Assembly: GCA_963712955.1 (NCBI GenBank)
Contig: CAVQKF010000010.1
Location: forward strand, 220,570 to 284,569
Direction of reading: 5' to 3'
Source: DATFVJ01 sp963712955
GTDB taxonomy: Bacteria; Actinomycetota; Actinomycetes; Streptosporangiales; Streptosporangiaceae
DNA length: 64,000 bases
Shown here: in pieces, positions 13,905 through 21,726 of the stretch
Position numbering within the stretch: the stretch's first letter is position 1
Layout: each line of letters opens with the position of its first letter
Notes under the pieces: model-generated
Database searches by the model: none
Told to the model about the DNA's origin: nothing
Seen by the model: only the letters and a program-made list of their open reading frames with translations
Position numbers and translations under genes: made by a program

Positions 13905-15278
13905 TCCCTAACGGCGACCGCGGCGTGGCACAAGCCGGAGCGGTGGCGCTGTGCGGCGGAACGGTCGCCGTCTCGCTCGACCCGCCGGATCTGGTGCGCG
14001 CGGACCTGGTCATCGCGGGTGACCGGGTCACCCAGGTGGGCACCGCCCCGCAAGGCGCTGCGCGCCGCGACTGCTCGGGGACGCTGCTCATCCCGGGCAA
14101 CGTCTGCTCCCACCATCACCTGTACTCGGCGCTCGCCCGCGGCATGCCCTACCAGCTCGAAGCCCCCGCGGATTTCGTGCAGATCCTGCAGCGGGTCTGG
14201 TGGCGGCTCGACCGGGCCCTTGACGAGCCCGCCGTCCGGCTTTCCGCGCTTCTCGGCGGGCTTGACGCACTGCTCGCAGGCACGACGACGATCGTCGATC
14301 ACCACGCCTCGCCAAACGCCATCGACGGGTCGCTGGACATCATCGCAGGTGCCCTGCGCGACCTTGGGCTGCGCTGCGTCCTTTGTTACGAGGTGAGCGA
14401 CAGGGACGGCGCCGAGCGAGCCGCGGCGGCATCGCGGAGAACCTGCGGTTCCTTGCCGCGCCGCGACCGCTCGCCCGGGGGATGATGGGCGCTCACGCCT
14501 CGTTCACCATGTCCGATGAGACACTCGCCGCCTGCGTGGGTGGCGCGGCCGACGCGCGGGCGGCATTCACATTCACGTGGCCGAGGATGGAGCCGACGAA
14601 AGGGACGCGCTCGCCAGGTCCGGCTTGCGGGTCGTCGAACGGCTGAACGCCGCGGGCGCGATCACCGGCGCGTCATTGCTTGCGCACTGCGTGCACGTGG
14701 ACGGCGCGGAGCAGGCCCTCATCGCCGCGGCCGGGGCAACGGTGGTGACCAATCCGCGCAGCAACATGAACAACTCGGTCGGCCATTCGCCACCCGGGCG
14801 CGGTGGCCTGCTGCCCGCGCTGCGATCCGCGTTGGGCACCGACGGAATCGACGGTGACATGTTCACCGAGTCGCAAGCCGGCTTCTTCCGCGCCAAGGAG
14901 GCGGACCTGCAGGCTGGCCAGGACTGGCCGCTCCGCAGGCTGGCCGAGGGCGCGCGGTTCGCGGGCCGCGTCTTCGCCGAGCCGTTGCTCGGCACGCTGC
15001 GACCAGGTGCACCTGCCGATATCACCGTCCTCGAGTACCCGGCGCCGACCCCCCTTGACGCTGGGAACCTGGCGGGCCACTGGGTGTTCGGGCTGTCCCC
15101 GCGCCTGGTCCGCGACGTGTACGTGGCCGGCGACCTCGTCGTAGCCGGCCGGCGGTCCACCCGGGTCGACGAAGCCAAGCTCGCGGCGCAGACAGCAAGC
15201 GAGGCCGGGCGCCTGTGGGACCGGCTCGAATCGGTCCCCGCCCATCCGTATGTGCCGATGGGAGGCGCCACGCGATGA
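13901..15278 (+). CDS. ssnA: SsnA-like amidohydrolase/aminohydrolase, two frameshifts
   Basis: An amidohydrolase of about 459 residues when repaired. LLIPGNVCSHHHLYSALARG supplies the first metal histidines, TTTIVDHHASPNAIDGSLD follows, and LLAHCVHVDGAE and NPRSNMNNSVGHSP hold later active-site positions. ALGTDGIDGDMF carries the metal-binding Asp. This pattern, especially NPRSNMNN and the DG(I)DGDM segment, is that of SsnA, found next to xdhD and ygeW in E. coli. Indels lie near 14415 and 14562; at the second, the sequence GIHIHVAEDGADERDA straddles two frames. The ATG at 13901 overlaps the previous stop and the end overlaps the next start (ATGA). The substrate is not established. Deamination or ring hydrolysis of a purine-derived heterocycle is inferred from the neighbours. 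Confidence 0.82.
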
Positions 15279-16297
15279 CCGTCCCTTCCACCTGCAGGGT
15301 GGCACTCTACCTGCAGGACAAGCATCCGATCAGGGAAGGAATGGAGTACGCGCGTTACGCCGAGCAGCGCGGCTTCGAAGCTGTCTGGCAGGCGGAGAGC
15401 CGCCTGGTACGGGAGGCCACCGTGCCGATGGCCGCCTACGCGGCTGTCACCAGCCGGATCAAGGTCGCGTCTGGCGTGATTCCCATCTGGACCCGCAATG
15501 TCGGCCTGCTCGCGGCCACCTTCGCCACCCTGGACGACCTGGCGCCCGGGCGGACGATCCTTGGCCTCGGAGCATGGTGGGAGCCACTGGCCGCCAAGGT
15601 CGGCGTGGACAGGCGCAAGCCGTTGCGGGCCATGCGCGAGACGGTCGAGGCAACCCGCAGGCTGCTTGCCATGGAGCGGGTCACCTACCACGGCGAGTTC
15701 GTGCACCTCGATGACGTCGAGATCGACGTCGTCCACGGTGATCGGTCGCCTCGGCGGGTCCCGATCTACGTGGGCGCGACCGGAATGCGGATGATGGAGC
15801 TGGCGGGCGGGATCGCCGATGGCGTCGTGCTGAACTACATGGTCGGCCCCGACTACAACAAGCGGGCCATGGCGGCGCTTGCAGCAGGCGCCGCCCGGGC
15901 CGGCCGGTCCTTCGGCGACGTCGACCGGCCGCAACTGGTCGTCTGCTCACTCGATGAGGACCGCGACGTCGCACTGGACCGGGCCCGTGAGCTGCTCACC
16001 CAGTACCTGGGCCAGCAGCCGCACATCATGAAGGCGAGCGGCGTGGACCCGGGCCTGATCGAGGAGATAGGCAAGATCCTCACCTGGCCGGCCGGGCCGG
16101 AGGAGATCCACAAGGCGATGCGCCTTGTCCCCGACGAAGCGGTGCAGATGATCTCCGCGGCGGGGACGCCCGCGGAGTGTGTGGCAAAGGTCGGCGAGTA
16201 CATCGCGAACGGGGCGACCTGCCCGATCTTGTATCCGCTTGGCGACGACGTGCAGCTGATGATCGACACGTTCGCCCCGGACGCGCCCGCCGATTAG
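15275..16297 (+). CDS. LLM-class (luciferase-like, probably F420-dependent) oxidoreductase
   Basis: A 340-residue TIM-barrel protein of the bacterial luciferase-like family, subgroup of methylene-tetrahydromethanopterin reductase-like F420 enzymes. Visible features are YAEQRGFEAVWQAESRLVRE near residue 30, IKVASGVIPIWTRNVGLLA, FATLDDLAPGRTILGLGAWW and RRVPIYVGATGMRMMELAGG. These are conserved strands and loops around the flavin/deazaflavin site. It lies inside an operon for purine and carbamoyl catabolism (4-bp overlap with the amidohydrolase), where E. coli has no LLM enzyme. RutA, an LLM monooxygenase that opens the uracil ring, is a precedent for ring-opening chemistry. Such a role here is inference. 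F420 rather than FMN use is also inferred from overall similarity. Confidence 0.85.
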   Translation: MTVPSTCRVALYLQDKHPIREGMEYARYAEQRGFEAVWQAESRLVREATVPMAAYAAVTSRIKVASGVIPIWTRNVGLLAATFATLDDLAPGRTILGLGAWWEPLAAKVGVDRRKPLRAMRETVEATRRLLAMERVTYHGEFVHLDDVEIDVVHGDRSPRRVPIYVGATGMRMMELAGGIADGVVLNYMVGPDYNKRAMAALAAGAARAGRSFGDVDRPQLVVCSLDEDRDVALDRARELLTQYLGQQPHIMKASGVDPGLIEEIGKILTWPAGPEEIHKAMRLVPDEAVQMISAAGTPAECVAKVGEYIANGATCPILYPLGDDVQLMIDTFAPDAPAD

Positions 16298-16393
16298 CAC
16301 ACCGGTAAGCGCACTGGCACGAGCTTTCAAAGGCCATCCAGAGCCGGCCATCGGGGCCCGGCCGCCGCATCGCATAAAGAGGGGACACCGGAC

Positions 16394-17347
16394 ATGAGGA
16401 GCTTCCTCGGCAGGGACATCCTGTCGCTGAAGGACGTGGAACGCGACGACTACTTCCAGATTTTCCGTGCGGCCGACCGGCTCGCCCCGCATGCGGCAGA
16501 GCGTCGCAATGGCGACCTGCTGAAGGGCAAGACCCTGCTCACCGCGTTCTACCAGCCGAGTACCCGCACCAGGCTGGCGACCGAGGCGGCCATGCACAGG
16601 CTCGGGGGCCACGTGCTCGGCTTCTCCGACGCCAAGATGACCAGGGCGGGCGACTTCTACCAGGAGACCATCAAGGACACCTTCCACATGCTGGAGTACT
16701 ACGGTGATGTGATCGCCATCCGGCATTACCAGCAGGGCGCACCGCACGAGGCGGCGCGGTGGGCGACGGTCCCCATCATCAACTGCGGTGACGGCTGGGG
16801 GGAGCATCCGACCCAGGTCCTCACCGACCTGTACACGATCTGGAAGTCGAAGGGCACGCTCGACGGCCTCAAGGTGCTCTGCGTCGGTGACATGCGGATG
16901 CGCACCATGCACTCGATCCTGTACGCGATGTCCCAGTTCGACATGGAGGCGTTCGTCGTCTCGCCGCCCGCGATGTCGCTGCTCGACGAGTTCAAGACCG
17001 AGCTTGACGAGCGCAACGTGCTCTACCGCGAGGTGGAGAGCGTGGAGAAGTGCATCGCGGACGCCGACGTCATCTACATGGAACCGGTCGTGCAGGCCGA
17101 CTACACCCAATCGCGCGTCGAGGCCGGCGGCGAGCGCGGTATGACCCCGGCGGCGTACCGGGTTACCCGCGAACTGCTGCGGGACAAGGCAAAGAGCTCG
17201 GCCATCATCCTGCACTCACTCCCCCGGATGGACGAACTGCCCCCTGACGTGGACGGCACCAGGCACAACCGGTACTGGTACGAGGCATTCAACGGCGTTG
17301 TCATGCGGATGGCGCTGCTCTCGCTTGTCCTCGGCGCCATCGAGTAG
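16394..17347 (+). CDS. Aspartate-carbamoyltransferase-like catabolic transcarbamoylase
   Basis: A 317-residue member of the aspartate/ornithine carbamoyltransferase family. The carbamoyl-phosphate loop STRTR is at about 56-60, GEHPTQVLTDLYTIW at about 136-150, and SLPRMDELPPDVD near the end corresponds to the HPLPR segment. GAGGGG upstream supports ATG 16394. It sits next to a second, different carbamoyltransferase and carbamate kinase, and no other pyrimidine biosynthesis genes are nearby. A catabolic role is therefore likely: phosphorolysis of an N-carbamoyl amino acid to carbamoyl phosphate. The amino-acid substrate is unknown. Automated naming as biosynthetic PyrB would probably be misleading. 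Confidence 0.8.
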   Translation: MRSFLGRDILSLKDVERDDYFQIFRAADRLAPHAAERRNGDLLKGKTLLTAFYQPSTRTRLATEAAMHRLGGHVLGFSDAKMTRAGDFYQETIKDTFHMLEYYGDVIAIRHYQQGAPHEAARWATVPIINCGDGWGEHPTQVLTDLYTIWKSKGTLDGLKVLCVGDMRMRTMHSILYAMSQFDMEAFVVSPPAMSLLDEFKTELDERNVLYREVESVEKCIADADVIYMEPVVQADYTQSRVEAGGERGMTPAAYRVTRELLRDKAKSSAIILHSLPRMDELPPDVDGTRHNRYWYEAFNGVVMRMALLSLVLGAIE

Positions 17348-17355
17348 GGGCGAAC

Positions 17356-18333
17356 ATGCAGACCAACTTTCGTGGCCGCGACCTCATCGACCTGTCGGAG
17401 TGGACCAAGGACGAGGTCGACACGCTCCTCGACGTCGCCTTCGAGCTGAAGCGGGACCGCGCGCTCGGCAGGGCTCACCCCTACCTGCGCGACAAGGTGC
17501 TCGCGATGCTCTTCTTCTACCCGAGCACAAGGACCCGCGTCTCGTTCGAGGCGGGCATGGCACAGCTCGGCGGCCATGCCCAGTTCATCGAGAGCCGGAC
17601 GACTCAGATCGCCCACGGCGACACCGCCAAGGAGATCGGTGAGATCGTCGGCCGCTACACCGACGGCATCGCCATCCGGATGATCGACTGGGGGGCCGGC
17701 AACCGCTACATCCGTGACGTGGCGGCGGCCAGCAGGGTTCCGGTGCTCAACATGCAGTGCGACGTCTACCACCCGCACCAGGCGCTCGGCGACCTGATGA
17801 CGATCATCGAGAGGTTCGGCGACCCGCGGGGCCGCACGGCGACGGTGAGCTGGGCGTACGCCACGAGCTACCAGAAGCCGATCAGCGCGCCGCAGAGCCT
17901 GGCCCTGCTGCTGCCCAGGTTCGGGATGAACATCCGGCTGGTGCACCCGCCGGAGTTCCCGCTGATGCCCGAGATCATCGAGGAGGCCAAGGAGAGCGCG
18001 CGGCGTGCTCACGTGGGGTTCGAGATCCTGCACGACTTCGACGAGGGTTTCCGCGACACCGACGTGATCTACGCGAAGAGCTGGGGCGCCCTGATGACGA
18101 CGACCGACGAGGCGGAAGGAGAGCGGCTCATCCGCGGCTACGACTCGTGGATCACCGACGAGCGGCGGATGTCGGCCGCGCGTGAAGACGCGATCTTCAT
18201 GCACCCGCTGCCGGCCGACCGCAACGTCGAGGTCACCGACGGCGTGATCGACGGCCCGCGGTCGGCAGTGTATGACCAGGCAGAAAACCGCCTGCACGGG
18301 CAGAAGGCCGTGATGGCGCTCACGATGAGCTGA
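17356..18333 (+). CDS. Ornithine-carbamoyltransferase-like / YgeW-like carbamoyltransferase
   Basis: A 325-residue protein starting 8 bp after the previous gene. The carbamoyl-phosphate motif STRTR is at about 57-61 (FFYPSTRTRVSFEAGMAQLG). YHPHQALGDLMTIIE corresponds to the HPxQ loop and IFMHPLPADR to the HCLP loop. The amino-acid-binding loop reads YAKSWGALMTTTDEAE instead of the DxxxSMG of true ornithine transcarbamoylase, so ornithine is probably not the substrate. Related enzymes in purine clusters (YgeW) carry a SW-type loop. Together with the ATCase-like gene upstream and carbamate kinase downstream it forms a carbamoyl-phosphate-generating set. Confidence 0.82.
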   Translation: MQTNFRGRDLIDLSEWTKDEVDTLLDVAFELKRDRALGRAHPYLRDKVLAMLFFYPSTRTRVSFEAGMAQLGGHAQFIESRTTQIAHGDTAKEIGEIVGRYTDGIAIRMIDWGAGNRYIRDVAAASRVPVLNMQCDVYHPHQALGDLMTIIERFGDPRGRTATVSWAYATSYQKPISAPQSLALLLPRFGMNIRLVHPPEFPLMPEIIEEAKESARRAHVGFEILHDFDEGFRDTDVIYAKSWGALMTTTDEAEGERLIRGYDSWITDERRMSAAREDAIFMHPLPADRNVEVTDGVIDGPRSAVYDQAENRLHGQKAVMALTMS

Positions 18334-18348
18334 TGGGGGCGAACAGTC

Positions 18349-19299
18349 ATGGGGGACCGTACCGCGGTCGTCGCTATTGGCGGCAACTCGCTGATAACGG
18401 ACAGGATGCACCAGACGGTGCGCGACCAGTACATCGCGGCCAGGGAGACCTGCCGCCACATCGTCACGATGATCTCCGGCGGCTGGAACGTGGCGATTAC
18501 CCATGGCAACGGGCCGCAGGTCGGTTTCGTGCTCCGCCGTTCCGAGCTGGCCGCGCATGAGCTACACGAGGTGCCGCTCGACGTATGCGGCGCGGACACC
18601 CAGGGCGCAATCGGGTATGCGCTGCAGCAGAACCTGATCAACGATTTCAGGCGCCACGGCGTGGACAGGGACGCCGCTACCGTCATCTGCCAGACCGAGG
18701 TAGCCGCGAGTGACCCGGCCTTCTCACACCCGACCAAGCCGATCGGCTCGTTCATGGATGCCGAGCAGGCCGAGCGCAGGCGCAGGCAGGACGGCTGGGT
18801 TCTCGTCGAGGACGCCAACCGCGGCTATCGCAGGGTCGTCGCCTCACCGCGGCCGCTGCGCATCGTCGAACTGCCCGCGATCCGCCGGCTGATCGACGCA
18901 GGCACAGTGGTGATCACCGTCGGCGGCGGCGGCATCCCTGTCGTCGTCGACGAAAGCGGCGACCTGGCCGGGGTGCCCGCGGTGATCGACAAGGATCTCG
19001 CCTCCGCGCTGCTCGCCAACGCTCTCGGCGCCGAGTTGCTGCTTATCATGACCGCGGTCGAGCAGGTGGCGCTGGGCTTCGGCACCCCGGAGCAGCACCC
19101 GGTCGCCAGCCTGACCCTCGCCGAGGCGAAGGGTTATCTGGCCGAGGGGATCCACTTCGCCAAGGGAAGCATGGCGCCGAAGATCCAGGCGGTCGTCGAG
19201 TACCTGGAGCGCGGCGGCACGGAGGGGATCATCACCAACCCGGCGAACGTCGAGCGCGCGCTGCACGGAGAGACAGGCACCCGGATCACGCTCGGCTGA
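18349..19299 (+). CDS. arcC: Carbamate kinase
   Basis: A 316-residue member of the amino-acid kinase family. VVAIGGNSLI at the N-terminus, NVAITHGNGPQVGFVLRR near 47-64, VITVGGGGIPVVVDESGDL and VIDKDLASALLANALGA are diagnostic of ArcC/YqeA. It converts carbamoyl phosphate and ADP to ATP, carbon dioxide and ammonia, and is the energy-conserving last step of the cluster. An in-frame ATG lies just 15 bp after the preceding stop. It is the last gene of the plus-strand island. The next gene is on the other strand, with its end 64 bp away. Confidence 0.93.
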   Translation: MGDRTAVVAIGGNSLITDRMHQTVRDQYIAARETCRHIVTMISGGWNVAITHGNGPQVGFVLRRSELAAHELHEVPLDVCGADTQGAIGYALQQNLINDFRRHGVDRDAATVICQTEVAASDPAFSHPTKPIGSFMDAEQAERRRRQDGWVLVEDANRGYRRVVASPRPLRIVELPAIRRLIDAGTVVITVGGGGIPVVVDESGDLAGVPAVIDKDLASALLANALGAELLLIMTAVEQVALGFGTPEQHPVASLTLAEAKGYLAEGIHFAKGSMAPKIQAVVEYLERGGTEGIITNPANVERALHGETGTRITLG

Positions 19300-19362
19300 C
19301 CGGCACGCCCGGGGCTGCCCCCGACGCACGATTCGCGACCACGAACACCTGCCGCAGCCCGA

Positions 19363-21603
19363 TTATCGAAGCGGGCCAGTCCCCACCGATGCCGCGAGCC
19401 GCGCCGCCGAGGTACCCAGCCCTGTGGGGCCGAGCGAGAGAACTGCCGAGGCGCGCCGGGTCCAGTCGCGCCGGAGGTCTTCCTCGGCGTATCGCCCGGA
19501 TATCCGGTGCCACTCCAGGAAGCCCGACATTTGATTCTTTAGGTCGTCCACGCGGCGGGCGAGAATCCGGCGGGCCAGCTCGTCCAAGGCGAACTCGTCG
19601 AGCAGCGCGGGCAGGTCGTGGGCGATGATGTGCTCGAACTGCCGTATCCGTGTGTTCGCCAGGTCGGCCACGATGTCTCGGGCCGTCCATCGGTCCACGT
19701 CCAGGAAGTTTTCTATGACCAGGACGAGGTTGTGGATCTCGCTGTCGAACTCGATCTCCTTCTGGTAGGAGGCCACGTCGTTGACGAATGCGCTATAGTC
19801 CTGCGCCGCGGTGTGCAGCTCATGCATGACCCGTGTCTGGTAGATCTCCGCGGGGACCGCGTCTGAGCTCGCCAGGAGCAGGCCCATCCACAGATCTGAC
19901 GCGAACGTCGCGCGGCGCATCTCGATGAAGTCGACCGGGTCCGGGAGACGGTGCTGGATCTCGTTGGCCAGTTCCCACTGCCAGCTGGACAGCATCCTCT
20001 CCACCGCCTGGCGGAACTGCCCGCGGGCAGGGACCGTCATCGGCTCCGAGGTGCGCGGCCACAGGTCGTCCAGTCCCCGCTCGACCGGGTTGACCGGCTC
20101 TGGGGTGGTCCCGGCGTCCAGCGGCATGAACGCGGACAGCCGTTCGCAGAACAGCTTCGCCGCGGCGAGATCATGGGATGCCGCGAACACCCGGAAGTAA
20201 TCGTCGGTGTAGGCGGCCCAGTGAAACCAGTCCGCGGTCAGGTCGAGCTGTTCGGGGCTCGCGTCGGGGTGCGCCAGCGCGGCACATCCCCCGTGGTCTT
20301 GGCGGCGGGCCTGCCAGTCGTCCCAGATCCCGCCGAGTTGCACCCCGGGCACCGAGTCGAACATGCCCATCTGCCGTGCCCAGCCGATCGAGCGTTCGCG
20401 CGCGGCGTCCACGTGAGGGTTGATGCGGACCGGGTAGGGCATGTGGAAACTGGTCAGCGGCAACCGCCCGACCGGCCTGAACAGCATGTAGCGATGCTGC
20501 TGGGCCCGGCGCAGCACGCCCAGCCGTGCCGGGGAGGGCCACCGGGCGGCGGAGGTGCCCAGGCCGGTGGGGCCGCCCAGCGCGCCGACGGGGCCCGATG
20601 CGGCGCCGTCGTTCATGTACCGGCTGGATACCGCGTGCCACTCGTGTGCGCCGGACTGCCAGTCCAGCAACCCTTTGACGTAGGCGGCCACCGCGCTCTG
20701 CTCGTGTACGGGCACGGCCTGGTCGGCGAACAGGGCCGGAACCTCGGTCAGCGCCGTGTTCTCGAACTGCTGCAGCCGGGAGGTCAGCAGCTCGTTGACC
20801 AGATCGGCGGCCTGCTGCGCCGGGCAGCCGAGGAACCGCTCGACAACCAGCACCGCATTGGACGTCTCCCCCTCCTCCCGGATCTCGCGCTGGTAGGAGA
20901 ACTGGTCGTTGCACAGATGGGACCCGTCGGCGAACGTGTCCAGCAGCACCCGCATCGGCCTGGTCTCAGCGAGGGCGTCCGGGACCTCTGCGCGGACCGC
21001 GTATTCGACGAGGTTCGCCGACCATGTCGCCCCGCCGGTCCGCCGCCGCATCTGCACGTACTCGATCGGGTTGGGCACCCGGCCCCGGCCGAGGTTGTCC
21101 AGCTCCCAGAGCCACCCCCACAGTGCGTTACGCGTGTTCGCGATGAAGCGCCGCCGCCACCCGCGCGACATCGCCGGCGCGGTGCGCTCCCACAGGTCCG
21201 CCAATGCCGCCTCGGCCGGGTTCGCCGGTTCCGGCGGCGCCTCACCATCGGCGCCCATGAACAGATCCAGCCGACCGAGGTAGGCCTTCGCCCCGGCAAC
21301 GTCGCCGGGGCGCTTGAACTGCTCGACGAAATAATCGTCGACGAAAAACAGGAACACGTACCAGTCGGCCAGCAGATCCAGGGTGGGGCCGGGGCAGTCC
21401 GGGTGGGTGTAGGCGCACAACAGCGCGAAGTCCATCGTGGCCAGCTTCGCTTCGTCCCAGACGACGCCGCCGCTGGGCTTGGGGACGTCGAGGATGCCCA
21501 TCCGCCGGGCCCAGGCCGTGCTGTGCTCGCGGGAGCGCTCCAGATGGGGATTGATCCGGGCCGGATACAGCATGTAGTGGTCGGGCAGCGTGAAATCCTG
21601 CAT
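19363..21603 (-). CDS. geoA: Geosmin synthase (bidomain germacradienol/geosmin synthase)
   Basis: A 746-residue class I terpene cyclase with two domains, matching the usual length. The N-terminal domain converts farnesyl diphosphate to germacradienol. It has the Asp-rich metal motif DDYFVE (about residue 89; DDHFLE in Streptomyces) and the NSE motif NDQFSYQREIREEGE. The C-terminal domain, which converts germacradienol to geosmin in the family, has DDYFR and NDVASYQKEIEFDSE. The linker after the first domain and the extreme C-terminus share the segment GPTGLGTSAAR. There is no N-terminal extension before the cyclase fold (starts MQDFTLPDHYMLYPARINPH). It lies directly downstream of a family 2B encapsulin gene and a short ORF in the same direction. 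Family 2B encapsulins are known to package terpene cyclases, so this protein is a cargo candidate (inference). Confidence 0.93.
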   Translation of the reverse strand: MQDFTLPDHYMLYPARINPHLERSREHSTAWARRMGILDVPKPSGGVVWDEAKLATMDFALLCAYTHPDCPGPTLDLLADWYVFLFFVDDYFVEQFKRPGDVAGAKAYLGRLDLFMGADGEAPPEPANPAEAALADLWERTAPAMSRGWRRRFIANTRNALWGWLWELDNLGRGRVPNPIEYVQMRRRTGGATWSANLVEYAVRAEVPDALAETRPMRVLLDTFADGSHLCNDQFSYQREIREEGETSNAVLVVERFLGCPAQQAADLVNELLTSRLQQFENTALTEVPALFADQAVPVHEQSAVAAYVKGLLDWQSGAHEWHAVSSRYMNDGAASGPVGALGGPTGLGTSAARWPSPARLGVLRRAQQHRYMLFRPVGRLPLTSFHMPYPVRINPHVDAARERSIGWARQMGMFDSVPGVQLGGIWDDWQARRQDHGGCAALAHPDASPEQLDLTADWFHWAAYTDDYFRVFAASHDLAAAKLFCERLSAFMPLDAGTTPEPVNPVERGLDDLWPRTSEPMTVPARGQFRQAVERMLSSWQWELANEIQHRLPDPVDFIEMRRATFASDLWMGLLLASSDAVPAEIYQTRVMHELHTAAQDYSAFVNDVASYQKEIEFDSEIHNLVLVIENFLDVDRWTARDIVADLANTRIRQFEHIIAHDLPALLDEFALDELARRILARRVDDLKNQMSGFLEWHRISGRYAEEDLRRDWTRRASAVLSLGPTGLGTSAARLAASVGTGPLR

Positions 21604-21618
21604 GAGCGTTTCTGCCTT

Positions 21619-21717
21619 TCACTTAATGCGGATCGGCGTATGGGCCGCGTCCCGGCCGGAGTTCAGCCCGGGGGGATACGGCAGGTGGAACTCCGGGAGT
21701 TCAAACGGTTGCGGCAT
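21619..21717 (-). CDS. 32-codon ORF resembling the N-terminus of a geosmin synthase
   Basis: ATG 21717 starts 9 bp after the encapsulin stop codon and the ORF ends in TGA 15 bp before the geosmin synthase ATG. The peptide begins MPQPFELPEFHLPYPPGLNS and then diverges. From memory, geosmin synthases commonly begin with a very similar stretch (TQPFELPHFYMPYPARLN). The adjacent full-length synthase has its own, different start. The ORF could be a remnant of a duplicated cyclase gene, a translated leader, or a free peptide mimicking a cargo N-terminus. Translation is unproven; the upstream ribosome site is weak. Confidence 0.5.
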   Translation of the reverse strand: MPQPFELPEFHLPYPPGLNSGRDAAHTPIRIK

Positions 21718-21726
21718 GGCGGGACG

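Noticed and set aside
16394..17347. Biosynthetic aspartate carbamoyltransferase PyrB
   Set aside because: No pyrimidine genes are adjacent, and its partners are a second carbamoyltransferase and carbamate kinase, which favour a catabolic role.
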